64,000 nt of DNA from Paractinoplanes ferrugineus (GTDB lineage: Bacteria; Actinomycetota; Actinomycetes; Mycobacteriales; Micromonosporaceae), in NCBI RefSeq assembly GCF_016862195.1, contig NZ_BOMM01000001.1, positions 1-64,000 of the forward strand. The letters are read 5' to 3'. Positions 1 through 9,800 of the stretch are shown here, piece by piece (position 1 is the first letter of the stretch; each line of letters begins with the position of its first letter). A program made the translations under genes and the position numbers. A model generated the notes under the pieces. It did not search any database and was not told the DNA's origin. It worked only from the letters and a program-made list of their open reading frames with translations.

Positions 1-396
1 TTCCGTACAAGCGGCGAGCCCCGGCGAGCCAATGGTTGTGCATACGTCCTGAAATCCGCCGGACCTCCCTGGCGTCGCGCTCTCCCGAAGTCGTGGTGGG
101 CACATCATCGACGTAAGCAGCCCGCCGGAAGACATGCGGATGGAAAGCCCGTGGGATTTTGCGGTTTCGCTGACGTCTGGCTTCCGCGCTTGAACGATGG
201 CCTGGCCAGCCTGCTCTACAGCGTAGAACAGGCTGAGCGGGCTGGTCGCGTAGTCAGTGGCATCTGCCGCAACGGCGAGATCTTCGGCTTGGCGTAGAGC
301 CGCTCTGAACCAGGACGCCCGGTCGGGGTCAGCGGCGGCGAGCCCGGTGGGCTGGGCTCGTAGGGCGCGGATATCGCGCCACACTTCTGCGATCAC
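1..396 (-). CDS. YaaC-like protein, partial (runs off left edge)
   Basis: A GTG at 396 opens a frame of 132 codons with no stop before the window edge, so only the N-terminal part is present. It reads MIAEVWRDIRALRAQ, then ATSPLSLFYAVEQAGQAI, AKSHGLSI and later GGFQDVC followed by IGSPGL. The order 'SPL..FYA', 'HGL' and 'GxF' resembles the YaaC-like family, whose biochemical role is unknown. An in-frame stop lies six codons upstream of the GTG, which limits the start. Family assignment is by eye from short motifs. A frameshift near 140 cannot be excluded, because a neighbouring frame also looks protein-like there. Confidence 0.4.
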   Translation of the reverse strand, partial: MIAEVWRDIRALRAQPTGLAAADPDRASWFRAALRQAEDLAVAADATDYATSPLSLFYAVEQAGQAIVQARKPDVSETAKSHGLSIRMSSGGLLTSMMCPPRLRESATPGRSGGFQDVCTTIGSPGLAACTE

Positions 397-1175
397 CAGG
401 TCTTGATACCGTCAAATCTCGGCTACGAAAAGTGGAAATCGCGGCCCACACGGCGAGGCGCACGGGCGACACGCGGAAGCTCATGGTTAGGCAGTCGGCG
501 CTCCTCGTCCCGGCGGACGCAGACAACACGTCCAAGCGGGGCTCATCGTTCGGGCGGAGTTCCCGAAGACGTACCGCAAAAACGATCATTCGTCGTTGAT
601 TACGGTGATGCATGGGTCGTCGTAGTGGTCACAGCCGGCCAAGCCGCTCGGGACACTGTGAATGCTGCTTCGCCGCGTGGCTTGGAACAAAACAGCGAAT
701 TGGCTGTTGAAGAGGTGCGCCAGGTCGCTGTGACGATCGACAATCGCCGGCGCGGATCGGAAATTTCGTACCGTCACAAGGTGCTTGTCGATTTTATCCT
801 ATTGTTGTGAACACTGAGGGTTTTCCGAACCATCCGGAAATGCAGGCGACAGTGCGTGATCGGTTGCGTGAGACGGGGCATCTTCAGAATCCAGAATCCG
901 CGCCGCTTGAGATCCCGAGTCTTGGTGATCTTGATCTTGTGTAGGGCGCCGTGCAGGGGAGTAGATATTCACTGTCGGATGTCATCAAGAGAAACTAGAA
1001 ATAAAACTCTGGGCCGACGGTTCGAAACTTTGTGATGAGTGATAGTGGTTTCGATGCGAAAAGACGGACCGGGGGCAGATCAGGCACTAACGAGGTTCTT
1101 CGTCGAGATGGGTCGCTCGTTCGGGGTAACGGTGTGGCCAGATGATCTCAAATAGCCGAAATGAAGGTATCGTGG
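397..1175. other. region without a convincing intact gene; possible gene remnants
   Basis: No reading frame here has convincing codon bias or a good start. A plus-strand frame ending at a TAG at 942-944 has a protein-like tail (NTEGFPNHPEMQATVRDRLR and PLEIPSLGDLDLV) but a stop shortly upstream and no start, so it looks like the 3' remnant of a lost gene. A 31-codon plus-strand frame at 1054-1149 (RFFVEMGRSFGVTVWPDDLK at its end) may be another remnant. The stretch is best read as decayed accessory DNA. Confidence 0.3.
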
Positions 1176-1823
1176 TCAACTGCCAAGCTCCAACTTTCGC
1201 CGGATAGCCTCATGGATGTCAACCGCAACCTCCAAGCAGACGTACAGTCTCCGGAGGTCAACCTCGACGTCGTGTTCACTGAAATCACCGTCGTCGCCCG
1301 TCCATCCGGAGTCGTCGGGGTTGCGATATCCGTCGAGTTTCGGCGCATCGTTCCAGGGGACTGGATTTCGCCCCGGTTGAATCTCGTAAAGAAGAGCAAT
1401 CACAGCTTCTCGCGGAGCGCGAGAGTCGACCTGGGAGTATCCGATCGAGACGCGGGAGTGGGTAAGTTGATTGCGCCTCGCAACCATCCAATAGAACATC
1501 GGAAAGTCGCTCTCCGCGATCTCGCTGCAATCAAGCTCCTTTGTGACTTCTTGAACGACATTTATCGCGCGGCTTAAAGGAATTTTGTCGATCTTCCCCC
1601 CGATTAGATTTGGTTGCCTATCGTGAACATGCTGAACTATTTGAGTCATCAGGTCTTCTATCTCGGATACCTGAGATAAGAATAGGCCCCGTAGTTCATG
1701 AAGCCGTCGGGCCTCTGCAGCCTCTAGAAGATGATCCGTGGCGCCCTCATCGTAGAGGTCCTCGGGGGGAAGCCTCGCCGCCAACACGCCTTGCCATGAT
1801 CGAACGCATAGGTCGGGCCACAT
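1176..1823 (-). CDS. hypothetical protein with HEPN-like RNxxxH motif
   Basis: 215 residues from an ATG at 1823 (MWPDLCVRSW). This start is preferred over in-frame ATGs further upstream because a GGAGAG ribosome binding site sits six bases ahead of it. The protein looks mainly helical and contains MVARRNQLTHSR at about residue 120. This matches the Rx4-6H signature of HEPN domains, which are common RNases in toxin-antitoxin and abortive-infection systems. The C-terminal part is acidic (WTGDDGDFSEHDVEVDL). No partner gene adjoins it. The HEPN link rests on one motif plus helical character, so function is inferred and weak. It sits in a decayed, lower-GC stretch with an IS remnant and a KAP NTPase. 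Confidence 0.5.
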   Translation of the reverse strand: MWPDLCVRSWQGVLAARLPPEDLYDEGATDHLLEAAEARRLHELRGLFLSQVSEIEDLMTQIVQHVHDRQPNLIGGKIDKIPLSRAINVVQEVTKELDCSEIAESDFPMFYWMVARRNQLTHSRVSIGYSQVDSRAPREAVIALLYEIQPGRNPVPWNDAPKLDGYRNPDDSGWTGDDGDFSEHDVEVDLRRLYVCLEVAVDIHEAIRRKLELGS

Positions 1824-2057
1824 AAAATCTCTCCAATCGGATTCCGGGCACAAGGTTGTTGCTGGGGTAGCCAGAATTCTATCTGTGGTGTTGTGTCTTT
1901 GCTTTGTAATTCGGATTCCGGGTGTGCGAGCCATGGGTTGCTTTGACTTGGACGCCGCCTGCGGGTTGCCTCGACCCGGCCCTCTCCTCCACGCCAGTGG
2001 AAACATCCGCGAGCGCGCTTCTCAGGAGGCTTTACGGCATCGGGGGGTCATTGGTGA

Positions 2058-2156
2058 CTAGCTCGGCTTCTGATCGGCAATCTCGGCGAGTCGGTCCAGC
2101 GTGCGGCCACCTTCCTCAACCACGCGCAGAGCATCCTCAAGGTCGAGATCTACCAT
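2058..2156 (-). CDS. possible 32-residue small protein
   Basis: An ATG at 2156 preceded by GGAAGGACGGCG opens 32 codons (MVDLDLEDALRVVEEGGRTL, ending ADQKPS). The plausible ribosome binding site and amphipathic helix are the only support. It may be a remnant of a longer gene. The rest of 1824-2242 shows nothing else that can be supported. Confidence 0.2.
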   Translation of the reverse strand: MVDLDLEDALRVVEEGGRTLDRLAEIADQKPS

Positions 2157-2349
2157 CGCCGTCCTTCCTCGCTGTGAGACAGAGAGACGGATACTGGTTC
2201 CGCTTCCGAGGGCGTCCGTGACGGCTCCGTGGACGAGCCTGGCTAGGAGGTGAAAGATCGTCTTGACCTGGTCGACAGCTCGTCGGCATCGCTGGCGCCT
2301 TCAACTTTTAGCGCTGGCCGAAGCAAAGTCACCTTTCGCTCGCGCCTTA

Positions 2350-3384
2350 AGGCCTGTTTCATAAGGGCGGTCAGAGCCACTCGCTGATGATCGTGATGGT
2401 CAGGACGGCTTGGAAGCGGACGGCTAACTTGTCGTAGCGGGTGGCGATACCACGGTGGCGTTTGAGTCGGGCTATGCCGTTTTCGATGGCGTGGCGTAGC
2501 CGGTAGAGCTGCGGTTCGAACTTCGGCGGGCGGCCCGCCGCGGGAGCCTTTGGCTTTGCGGTGGGCGTCCTGGTCGCTTTTGCTGGGGATACAGGCTTTG
2601 ATTCCGTGCTTGCGCAGGTAGCTGCGGTTGCCGCGGCTGGTGTAGGCCTTATCAGCGAGCACCAGCACAGGACGCGATCAGGCCCGGCCGACACCGGGCT
2701 GGTCCACCCGGATGCGGCGCAAGACCGGGATGAACTGCGGGCTGTCGCCACGGTGGCCGGCGGTGACGATCAGGGACAACACCTTCTGACCTTGTTCGCA
2801 GGCCACATGCGTCTTGGTCTTCAGCCCGCCACGAGATCGGCCCAGTCCATGATCGGCCGGCTCGTCGTGGACCCCACCGGGTGATTCCTTCTGCAGATGC
2901 CCGTCGGTGCGGGCACCTGCAGCGTGCTGATGGGCGCGGCTGGTCGTGGAGTCAACGCTGACCGTCCAGTCGATGCGACCATCCGCATCGCCTTGGGCCT
3001 GCAACGCCGACAGGATCCGATCCTAGGTTCCGTCGCGCTACCAACGCCGGAAAGGCCCGTAGACAGTCGGCCAAGGCGCGTACTCGGCCGGCACATCCCG
3101 CCAGGGTGCGCCGATGCGGATCCGCCACCGGATCCCGTCGATCAGCTGCCGTTTCTCCCAATTCGGCGGCCGACCCATCGACGACGCGGCAGGCAGCAGC
3201 GGGGCCAGCACAGCCCACCGCCTATCGGTCAGGTCATGCCGCCTCGTCACCGTTAAGGTGGCCACGAGATCTCCGGTATGAAGTTCTTGCTTGGTCGCAG
3301 AACCGTTTACCGGAGACCTCTTCAGTTATTGATCACCGCCACGCCGTGACCTTCACATCAGCCACCGACTTCTGAAACAGGCCT
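2350..3384 (-). mobile_element. decayed IS5-family insertion sequence
   Basis: About 1.04 kb bounded by perfect inverted repeats (AGGCCTGTTTCA at 2350-2361 and its complement at 3373-3384), each flanked outside by TA, which fits the TA target duplication of several IS5-family groups. The element encodes one transposase on the minus strand, now inactivated by three stops and a frameshift. Intact ends with a broken transposase mean it could move only if supplied in trans. Confidence 0.8.
2371..3265 (-). pseudogene. IS5-family DDE transposase, inactivated
   Basis: Starts MATLTVTRRHDLTDRRWAVL at 3265, with the usual N-terminal DUF4096-like part (GIRWRIRIGAPWRDVP). The catalytic Asp, Asp and Glu are recognisable in TVSVDSTTSRAH, LADKAYTSRG and HAIENGIARLKRH. 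The frame is broken by stops at 3038-3040 and 3023-3025 (where Gln and Trp would be expected) and at 2678-2680 (Arg to stop), and by a one-base frameshift near 2535 in a GC-rich run. All three stops fit C-to-T or G-to-A transitions. The product would end ISEWL at 2371. Clearly non-functional. Confidence 0.85.
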
Positions 3385-3606
3385 TAGTGGGCCGAGGAGC
3401 TTGTCAGCCACCAACTCGGCCTTCGCGAGGTCATCCTTGATGAGAATCTTGATCAAAGTGCGGTCGATCATCGCCTCGGTCGTGCATGCAAGGGTGAATA
3501 TCTCCTGAACCGTGTGGCCGTAGGCGGGACTTGTGAAGGACAGCGTTGACCAGAGCTGCGAATCTTGGCCAAGGCTGGCGATCAGGCGCAGGTTCCATAG
3601 TTTCAT

Positions 3607-4020
3607 GAGTGGAAAAGGTCGAAGGCGGCTGGCGTGAGGAACGCTCGGTTGCACGACGCGCGGCATACGGCGCGACGATGCTCATGATTCTCGGAGTCCA
3701 CGAACGCCTGGCGATGGACGTCATGGGTTGGGCTACTACCGGCATGGCCGCGTGCTATCAGCACGTGACCGATCCAGTTCGGGACGATGTCGCGGGTCGG
3801 AGAACTTATATGGCACGCGAGTACTTGACCGCGGAGAGGCGGTCCGGAAAATTCACTATATGCCGAGTCTGCTGGGTCTTGGCGAAGGTGCCGGCTTGAA
3901 GATGCTTAGCTACAAGGGTCAGAGACTGTCCCTGGCCCTTGTAGCACAATCGTGAGACCTTCAGTAAATAGATTTATGTGGTCTTGAACGCAGGCCCCAA
4001 ATAACCCAAATAGCTGTTGC
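3607..4020. other. no supportable gene
   Basis: Short overlapping frames exist on both strands but none has convincing codon bias, a ribosome binding site or recognisable motifs. The stretch separates the IS-interrupted ORF from the KAP gene and looks like decayed accessory sequence. Confidence 0.3.
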
Positions 4021-6216
4021 CTAGCGGTGCGGATTGTCTGGAATTTCACCCGAGTCGAGTTGCACCTCTGGAGGCTCTTCGATAGGCGCCAAGTCGGCAG
4101 ATCCGTGCACGTGAGAAAGATCAATGATCTTTCGTATTGCATAGTCCTTCTTCAGTTCTGCCGACGGATTCCATATGTCTTCGAAGTTCTCAGGGAGCTC
4201 AGCCTCGGTGAGGTTTTCGCCGAGTGCTGAGACTACTTCATCGAGCCCCAGAATTTGCGTCACAAATTCTGTATCGAAACCAGCTATCGTGCGCGATGCA
4301 TCGGCACTCATCATAACAGCCTCTTGGACGAGACAAACCAGCAATTCTGTCAGAGGCCAAGTGCCGTCGTTAATTGGCGACCAGATCCAAGACCTGCACC
4401 GATCAGGCTCGTGTTGATGCCAAAAGCGAACGAGCTGAAGTACCCGCTTGTCGACCTGCTCGAATGGAACGCTTTCAGTAGCGCGGGCAAGGGTCATGGC
4501 CCTAAGGAGGACGTTTGAGACTAGCGTGCTTCCCCACGTTATCTCCTCGCCAGATTTACTGATCATTCTTGAGATTTCTAGTAGCAAGAACGTGGCCTCA
4601 TTACTTGATATATCTGAAAGTGCCTGTCGTAGCTTAACTTCGTCAGCGATGTAGTCCAAAATCGAGAAAACTAGTTGGCGCAGAGAAATCTTGCTCGATA
4701 TGTTGGTCAGGTTGAAGGTGTTGTCTAGTTTTGGATAGATTTCTGACAGGTAGTCCACCAACAAACCAGGCCGCGACGGACGATGGGCCTGTACTAGGCG
4801 AGAGGTCTTGGTGATGGCCGACGTGGAGGAAACCTCGAACATGTTTCCCAGAAGTGCAGCGTTCTCGGCAGGCCGCTGGGTATCGATTTCTGCTAGGGCG
4901 TTGATGATGGTGGCGTCTGGCAGGTCAAACTTGCTTATCCCGAATTGGAAGTATCGGTCAAAGTGGTGTTCGCTGCCGACTGAATGGCGAGCCTCCAATC
5001 CTTCGGTGTCGATGAAGGAGCCATTATCCGTTAGGGTTGAGCCGAATGCAGGGAAAAGCATCTTCAAAAAGTCAAGCATCGGCTGCGTGCTGTCTTCGGT
5101 GATACCGCATTCAATTATCTTATTGCGCCAATAGACCAGCGACTCGCTAGGCTCCGGTTTGGCTCGTGGGATCCTATGGCGGTCGGTCCTGATGAAGTTG
5201 TCGCGGTTCTCCCAGATCATGCGGTATACGGACGATTCGAATGTCCGGAGGAAGCTAACGAGAGCAAAGTCGATGAAATTGACGTGACCTTCCACGAGAG
5301 GGTAGGTCGCATTAATTTGTGCGAAGTACTTATTGATGGCGCGAGGGGTGCTTAAGTACCTTCGCATGACTTTGACGTACGAACTCCCTAGTCTGCTTTG
5401 GTCGCTCCCCGTGAGGGCGACCTTGTGGCCAGCAGAGAGGGCCGAGAACCCTGCATCGACCATCTCCTCGATCTCGCGAGGGTGCACCTCGGGCAGATCC
5501 AGTCTGACCTGGATTATTTTCTCTAAATAACTACGTGCTCGTCCCGGCTCGTTCCAGGCTAGGTCGGAACGGCGCAGAACGTCAATCAGCGTGCGTTCAT
5601 CGTATGCAAGCAGATAGAAGACGTTGGGAAGTCGTCCTACCAGTCGAATCAGTTTTAATACCAGTAGAAGGTCAATTGGATCCAATCTGTCGAGGTCATC
5701 GACGATTACTAGTACCTTCTGGCCGAGCTTCTTGAGCGAGTCCTCAAGCTGAATGCGTAGTGCGTCCGCCGAGACGTCGCCCTTGAGTAACTCTCCGATT
5801 TTCTGCATCGCAGGGGCAGCGTTCAAGCCGAACAGGGCTCCAAGTGTTCCCAGCGGAGCTACGGCTTCCGTGTATTTGCCAAGTTTCTCGCGGGCGTCCT
5901 TCGCCTTCATCGTTTTGGGCAAACCAGATTTCAAGGCCCCGAAGAAGCTCAAGACAAGGGATTCGAGATCGGAAAATAGCCAAGGGTTAAAGTCAGTAAC
6001 GAGCCAGGTGTCATCCGCAATGAAATTCTCTCGAATCATTGATAAAAGTGATGATTTTCCGCTCCCCCATGGTCCTACCAGTGCGATTACTGAGGACGGC
6101 CCTTGCTCAGGTAACTTACGGCAAAGAGCACTGACGTGATCTGCGAAGTCGGCCCGGTCTAGTCGATCTTCATTCTTCGTTGTGATGGGATCGTCTGAGA
6201 ATTTTCCATTGAACAC
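4021..6216 (-). CDS. KAP-family P-loop NTPase
   Basis: 731 residues. Walker A is GPWGSGKSS at about residue 48 and Walker B is VLVIVDDLDRLD near 175, the arrangement of KAP NTPases. Between the motifs, AVAPLGTLGALFGLNAAPAM is a weak candidate for the membrane-associated insertion often found in this family. A helical C-terminal half of about 400 residues has no motif I recognise, and the tail is acidic. KAP NTPases are often membrane-linked and turn up in phage-resistance loci; that role is inferred here from genomic context (IS remnant, HEPN-like gene, tRNA-Ser). Base composition is less GC-rich than the core genes beyond 6537. The GTG start at 6216 has no clear ribosome binding site, so the exact N-terminus is uncertain. 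Confidence 0.75.
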   Translation of the reverse strand: MFNGKFSDDPITTKNEDRLDRADFADHVSALCRKLPEQGPSSVIALVGPWGSGKSSLLSMIRENFIADDTWLVTDFNPWLFSDLESLVLSFFGALKSGLPKTMKAKDAREKLGKYTEAVAPLGTLGALFGLNAAPAMQKIGELLKGDVSADALRIQLEDSLKKLGQKVLVIVDDLDRLDPIDLLLVLKLIRLVGRLPNVFYLLAYDERTLIDVLRRSDLAWNEPGRARSYLEKIIQVRLDLPEVHPREIEEMVDAGFSALSAGHKVALTGSDQSRLGSSYVKVMRRYLSTPRAINKYFAQINATYPLVEGHVNFIDFALVSFLRTFESSVYRMIWENRDNFIRTDRHRIPRAKPEPSESLVYWRNKIIECGITEDSTQPMLDFLKMLFPAFGSTLTDNGSFIDTEGLEARHSVGSEHHFDRYFQFGISKFDLPDATIINALAEIDTQRPAENAALLGNMFEVSSTSAITKTSRLVQAHRPSRPGLLVDYLSEIYPKLDNTFNLTNISSKISLRQLVFSILDYIADEVKLRQALSDISSNEATFLLLEISRMISKSGEEITWGSTLVSNVLLRAMTLARATESVPFEQVDKRVLQLVRFWHQHEPDRCRSWIWSPINDGTWPLTELLVCLVQEAVMMSADASRTIAGFDTEFVTQILGLDEVVSALGENLTEAELPENFEDIWNPSAELKKDYAIRKIIDLSHVHGSADLAPIEEPPEVQLDSGEIPDNPHR

Positions 6217-6489
6217 ATTGGTATGGTAGTGGATCGTATATGTAGAAGGCCGATAGTCGGCAATCTGATAGGCGTAATCCAGCTTTGTGTTCTTCTACTA
6301 GGCTTTTTCATGGCCAGGCCCTGAGGATCGGTCTCGTGGCGATCCAGCATCATCGACTGGTGCAAGGGGTGGCCCTGGCCTGGCCCCAGGATCAGGCGCC
6401 CACCGCTGATGGCAAGCCCGCGCAACGTATGTGCCCGCCGCTCTGGCCAGCGCCCTCACTGAGACGAGGACTGAGACGGAGGTACAGCG

Positions 6490-6515
6490 AAGGCCGGACC
6501 TGTCGGTCCGGCCTT
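6490..6515 (-). terminator. hairpin downstream of tRNA-Ser
   Basis: Perfect 11 bp stem, AAGGCCGGACC and its complement, around a four-base loop, about 20 bases past the tRNA 3' end on the minus strand. It probably terminates the tRNA transcript. The remaining bases from 6217 to 6489 hold no gene I can support. Confidence 0.6.
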
Positions 6516-6536
6516 CACGCTTCGCCCTCCTCAGGC

Positions 6537-6624
6537 TGGCGGAGGATACGAGATTCGAACTCGTGAGGGGTTTCCCCCAACACGCTTTCCAAGCGTGCGC
6601 CCTAGGCCACTAGGCGAATCCTCC
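6537..6624 (-). tRNA. tRNA-Ser (GGA anticodon)
   Basis: The acceptor stem GGAGGAT pairs with ATCCTCC. The anticodon loop TTGGAAA gives GGA, a long variable arm follows as expected for serine, and the T loop is TTCGAAT. CCA is encoded at 6539-6537. The 3' end faces the accessory region at lower coordinates, an orientation common for tRNA genes used as integration sites. I did not find a second copy of its 3' end in the window. Confidence 0.95.
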
Positions 6625-6709
6625 GTCGGCCAGGATACAGACGCCGGTTGCCCGGGTCTCGTGCGGGTCGGCGCGCGGGCGGCCGTCCGGGTTCGCTAGA
6701 CTTCTGGGC

Positions 6710-6797
6710 AGCCTCTCGTGCGGCGTGTATCTCGTGAACCTCCCCAGGGCCGGAAGGCAGCAAGGATAAGCGGGCTCTGACGGGTGCACGAGAGGTC
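6710..6797 (+). ncRNA. ffs: signal recognition particle RNA (small bacterial type)
   Basis: The conserved SRP core is present: GTGAACCTCCCCAGG, then GGCCGGAAGGCAGCAAGG and TAAGCGGG. Flanks GCCTCTCGTGC and GCACGAGAGG pair to close the helix. Small SRP RNA just upstream of dnaX is a common actinobacterial arrangement. It scaffolds Ffh for co-translational targeting. Ends are placed from the closing helix and may be off by a few bases. Confidence 0.9.
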
Positions 6798-6857
6798 CTT
6801 TCTTTTGGTTCTTGTCGTACCCCCGACGGACAATGGCGCGGTCGTTGAGGAGGGGTA

Positions 6858-9800
6858 GTGTCACTCGCTCTGTACCGCAAGTACCGTCCGCGGACGTTCG
6901 CCGAGGTGATCGGGCAGGAACACGTCACCGAACCGCTGTCGCAGGCGCTGCGCAGCGGCCGGTTGCATCACGCCTATCTGTTCTCCGGCCCACGTGGCTG
7001 CGGCAAGACCTCCAGCGCTCGCATCCTGGCCCGCTCGCTGAACTGTGAGCAGGGACCCACGCCCGAGCCGTGCGGCGTCTGCCTCTCCTGCCGCTCGCTG
7101 GCCAACGACGGCGGCGGCTCGATCGACGTCATCGAGATCGACGCGGCCTCGCACGGTGGTGTCGACGACGCCCGCGAGCTGCGCGAGAAGGCGTTCTTCG
7201 CGCCCGCCAACAGCCGCTACAAGATCTACGTGATCGACGAGGCCCACATGGTCTCGTCGGCCGGCTTCAACGCGCTGCTCAAGCTGGTCGAAGAGCCCCC
7301 GGAATACGTGAAGTTCATCTTCGCGACCACGGAGCCGGAGAAGGTCCTCGGCACCATCCGCTCGCGCACCCACCACTACCCCTTCCGGCTGATTCCGCCG
7401 GCCGTGCTCCGCCCCTACCTCCAGCAGCTCACCGAGGCCGAGGGCGTCCACGTCGAGCCCGCCGTCCTCCCGCTGGTGGTGCGGGCCGGTGGCGGCTCGG
7501 CCCGGGACACGCTCTCGGTGCTCGACCAGCTGATCGCCGGCGCCGGCCCCGACGGTGTGTCTTATTCGCGTGCCGTCGCCCTGCTGGGCGTGACCGACGT
7601 GGCCCTGATCGACGAGATGTGCGACGCCCTGGCCGCCGGTGACGGCGCTGCCGCCTACCGCACGATCGACCGCGTCGCCGAGGCCGGCCACGACCCGCGC
7701 CGCTTCGCCTCCGACCTGCTCGAGCGCTTCCGCGACCTGATCATCCTGCAGCAGATCCCCGACGCCACCACCAAGGGCCTGATCGACGGCCCCGCGGACC
7801 AGCTGGAAACCATGACGGCCCAGGCCGGCCGCCTGGGCCCGGCCACCCTTTCCCGCTGCGCCGACATCGTGCACAACGGCTTGGTCGAGATGCGCGGCAC
7901 AACGGCCCCCCGCCTGCTCCTGGAGCTGGTCACGGCCCGCATGCTGCTGCCCGGCGCGGAAGATTCCACCGGCGCGCTCCTGCAGCGCTTGGAACGCATG
8001 GAGAGGCGACTCGCGCAGGGCGGCGACCTCCTTGCCGTACGAGGTGAGCCCGCCCCACCCGCTCCGACCCAGACCAGTTCCGCCCCGATCTCCGGCGTCC
8101 CCGCCGCAGAGTTGACGCCGGCCGCGGCCGAGTCGACCTCGGAGGCGGCCGCCCGGGGCGGTGGCGGACTCTCCGCCGCTCGCGCCGCTGCCGCCGCCGC
8201 GGCCAGCCGAAAGTCCGCCGCCGGCCGCCGACCGGCCGGCCAGCCGGGGTCCGCGCCACCTGCCGCCCCCGTGTCCGCTGCCCCCGTGTCCGCAGCCCCC
8301 GTGTCTCCTGCGCCTGCCTCCGCTGCCCCCGTGTCCGCTGCGCCTGCGTCGCCCGCGCCTGCGTCGGCTGCGCCTGCACCTGCGTCGGCTGCTTCCGGGC
8401 ACGGATTGTCCGGGTCGGCATCGCCTGTGGTCGCGCCTGAGCCGGCTGAGGCCGTGGCGGCGTCCCAACCCACCGCGCCGCCGCCGGGGACCGCTGAGGC
8501 GCTGTCCGGACCGAGCGGGTCGGAGCCGGAAACGGCCGCGGCGAAGCGGCTGGCCAACGAGGGCATGCCCGGCGACCCGGAGTACTACGAAGACGAACCG
8601 CCGTGGGACGACGACGAGCCGGACTACGAGCCCGTCGCCGACCAGGGTCCTCCAGCGGCCGCCGCGGACGGGCCGGAAACAGGCCCGGCGCAGGCGGACC
8701 CAGCCTCCAACAGCGCGGCTTCCCGCCCGAGCGAGGCCGCCGACAGCGCGGCATCCCACCTGGGCGAAGCGGCCGAGAACGCGGCGTCTCGCCCGAGCGA
8801 AGCGGCCGGCAGCGCGGCGTCTGCCGAGAACGCGGCGTCCCACCCAGGCGAAGCGGCCGACAGGTCCGCGGAGCCGGCGGTGGCTGGTGCTCGAGCGTCG
8901 TCCGCCGAACCGGTCGGGCTTCTGCCCGATGCGCCGGAAGAGCCGGGCGCCGCTGCCGTCGCCGACATCCCCGGGCAGCTGACGGTGGATGACGTCCGGG
9001 AGGCCTGGCCGGAGATCATCACGGCGATCAAGCAGCAGTCCGGCGGCAAGATCGCGGGGCCGATGGCGGCCAGCGCGGTGGTTCGTGCTCTTGCGGGCGA
9101 CACCCTGGTGCTCGTCTTCCAGCACCCGAGCTTCGTCGAGCGGATCTCCCGGTTCATCTCGCTGATCAGTGACGCGCTCTACGAGACGCTTGGCGTTCGC
9201 TGGCAGATCCGCTGCGAGGTGGGTAGCGGCGGCAACGTGCCGGCGGCCCGGGTCGCCGCACGCCGGGACACGCCGCCGAACGGCGGGGGCCGGGCGCCCG
9301 CGCGCACCGAAGCCCCCCGCGAGTCGGCCGCGCGCGCCCAGGTCACGGCGCCTTCCCGGCCGGCACCGGGCGCGAACCAGTCGCAGGCCGCGGCGGCCCG
9401 CCCACCGCAGGCTCGGCGCCAGGAGACCGAGACGCCGGCCGGTGGCGACGACGATTGGCCTGAGCCGGCCAAACCCGGCGGCCTGGCAACGCCGTCCTCC
9501 GCGGCCCCGGTCGAGGACGACGAGGAGGACTGGCCGGAGGTACACCCGGTCGGCGGAGTCGCTCCGAGCACCCACAAGCCGGTCGATGGACCCGCCGACG
9601 ACGCGACCGAGGCCACCGCCCGCCCCGGCGAGCCGGCCGCCACAGCGCCCGCAGCCGTAACGCCCCCAGCGACGACGCCCGCAGCCGCAATGCCCCCAGC
9701 TGCCACCGGGGGTGGCGGTGCAGCCGATCCCGGCTCCGCAGACCGGCCCGAGCCGTCTCGGACAGCGCGAGGTCCCGAAGCCGCCGACCCGCCCGGCTTT

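Larger units (their letters stand above)
2243..3606 (-). pseudogene. small ORF split by IS5-type insertion (5' part 3606-3385, 3' part 2347-2243)
   Basis: The 5' part starts at an ATG at 3606 (MKLWNLRLIASLGQ) and reads 74 codons to LLGPL, where the insertion sequence begins. If the element and one copy of the TA target duplication are removed, the frame continues without a shift into RRERKVTLLRPALKVEG and ends SFTS at a TAG at 2243, giving a 108-residue product. Exact restoration of the frame across the excised element suggests a real host gene was interrupted, though one in three random joins would keep frame. I do not recognise the family. Confidence 0.4.

Noticed and set aside
403..810. 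135-codon plus-strand frame near the left edge
   Set aside because: Arg/Ser-rich composition and no ribosome binding site; it partly overlaps the antisense of the YaaC-like gene.
6861..9575. Very long minus-strand open frame opposite dnaX (904 codons)
   Set aside because: Arg/Gly-rich antisense shadow of a GC-biased gene; no start with ribosome binding site and no motif. The same applies to long antisense frames at 12125-15247, 42520-47136, 47768-50299, 55484-58114 and 60179-62431.
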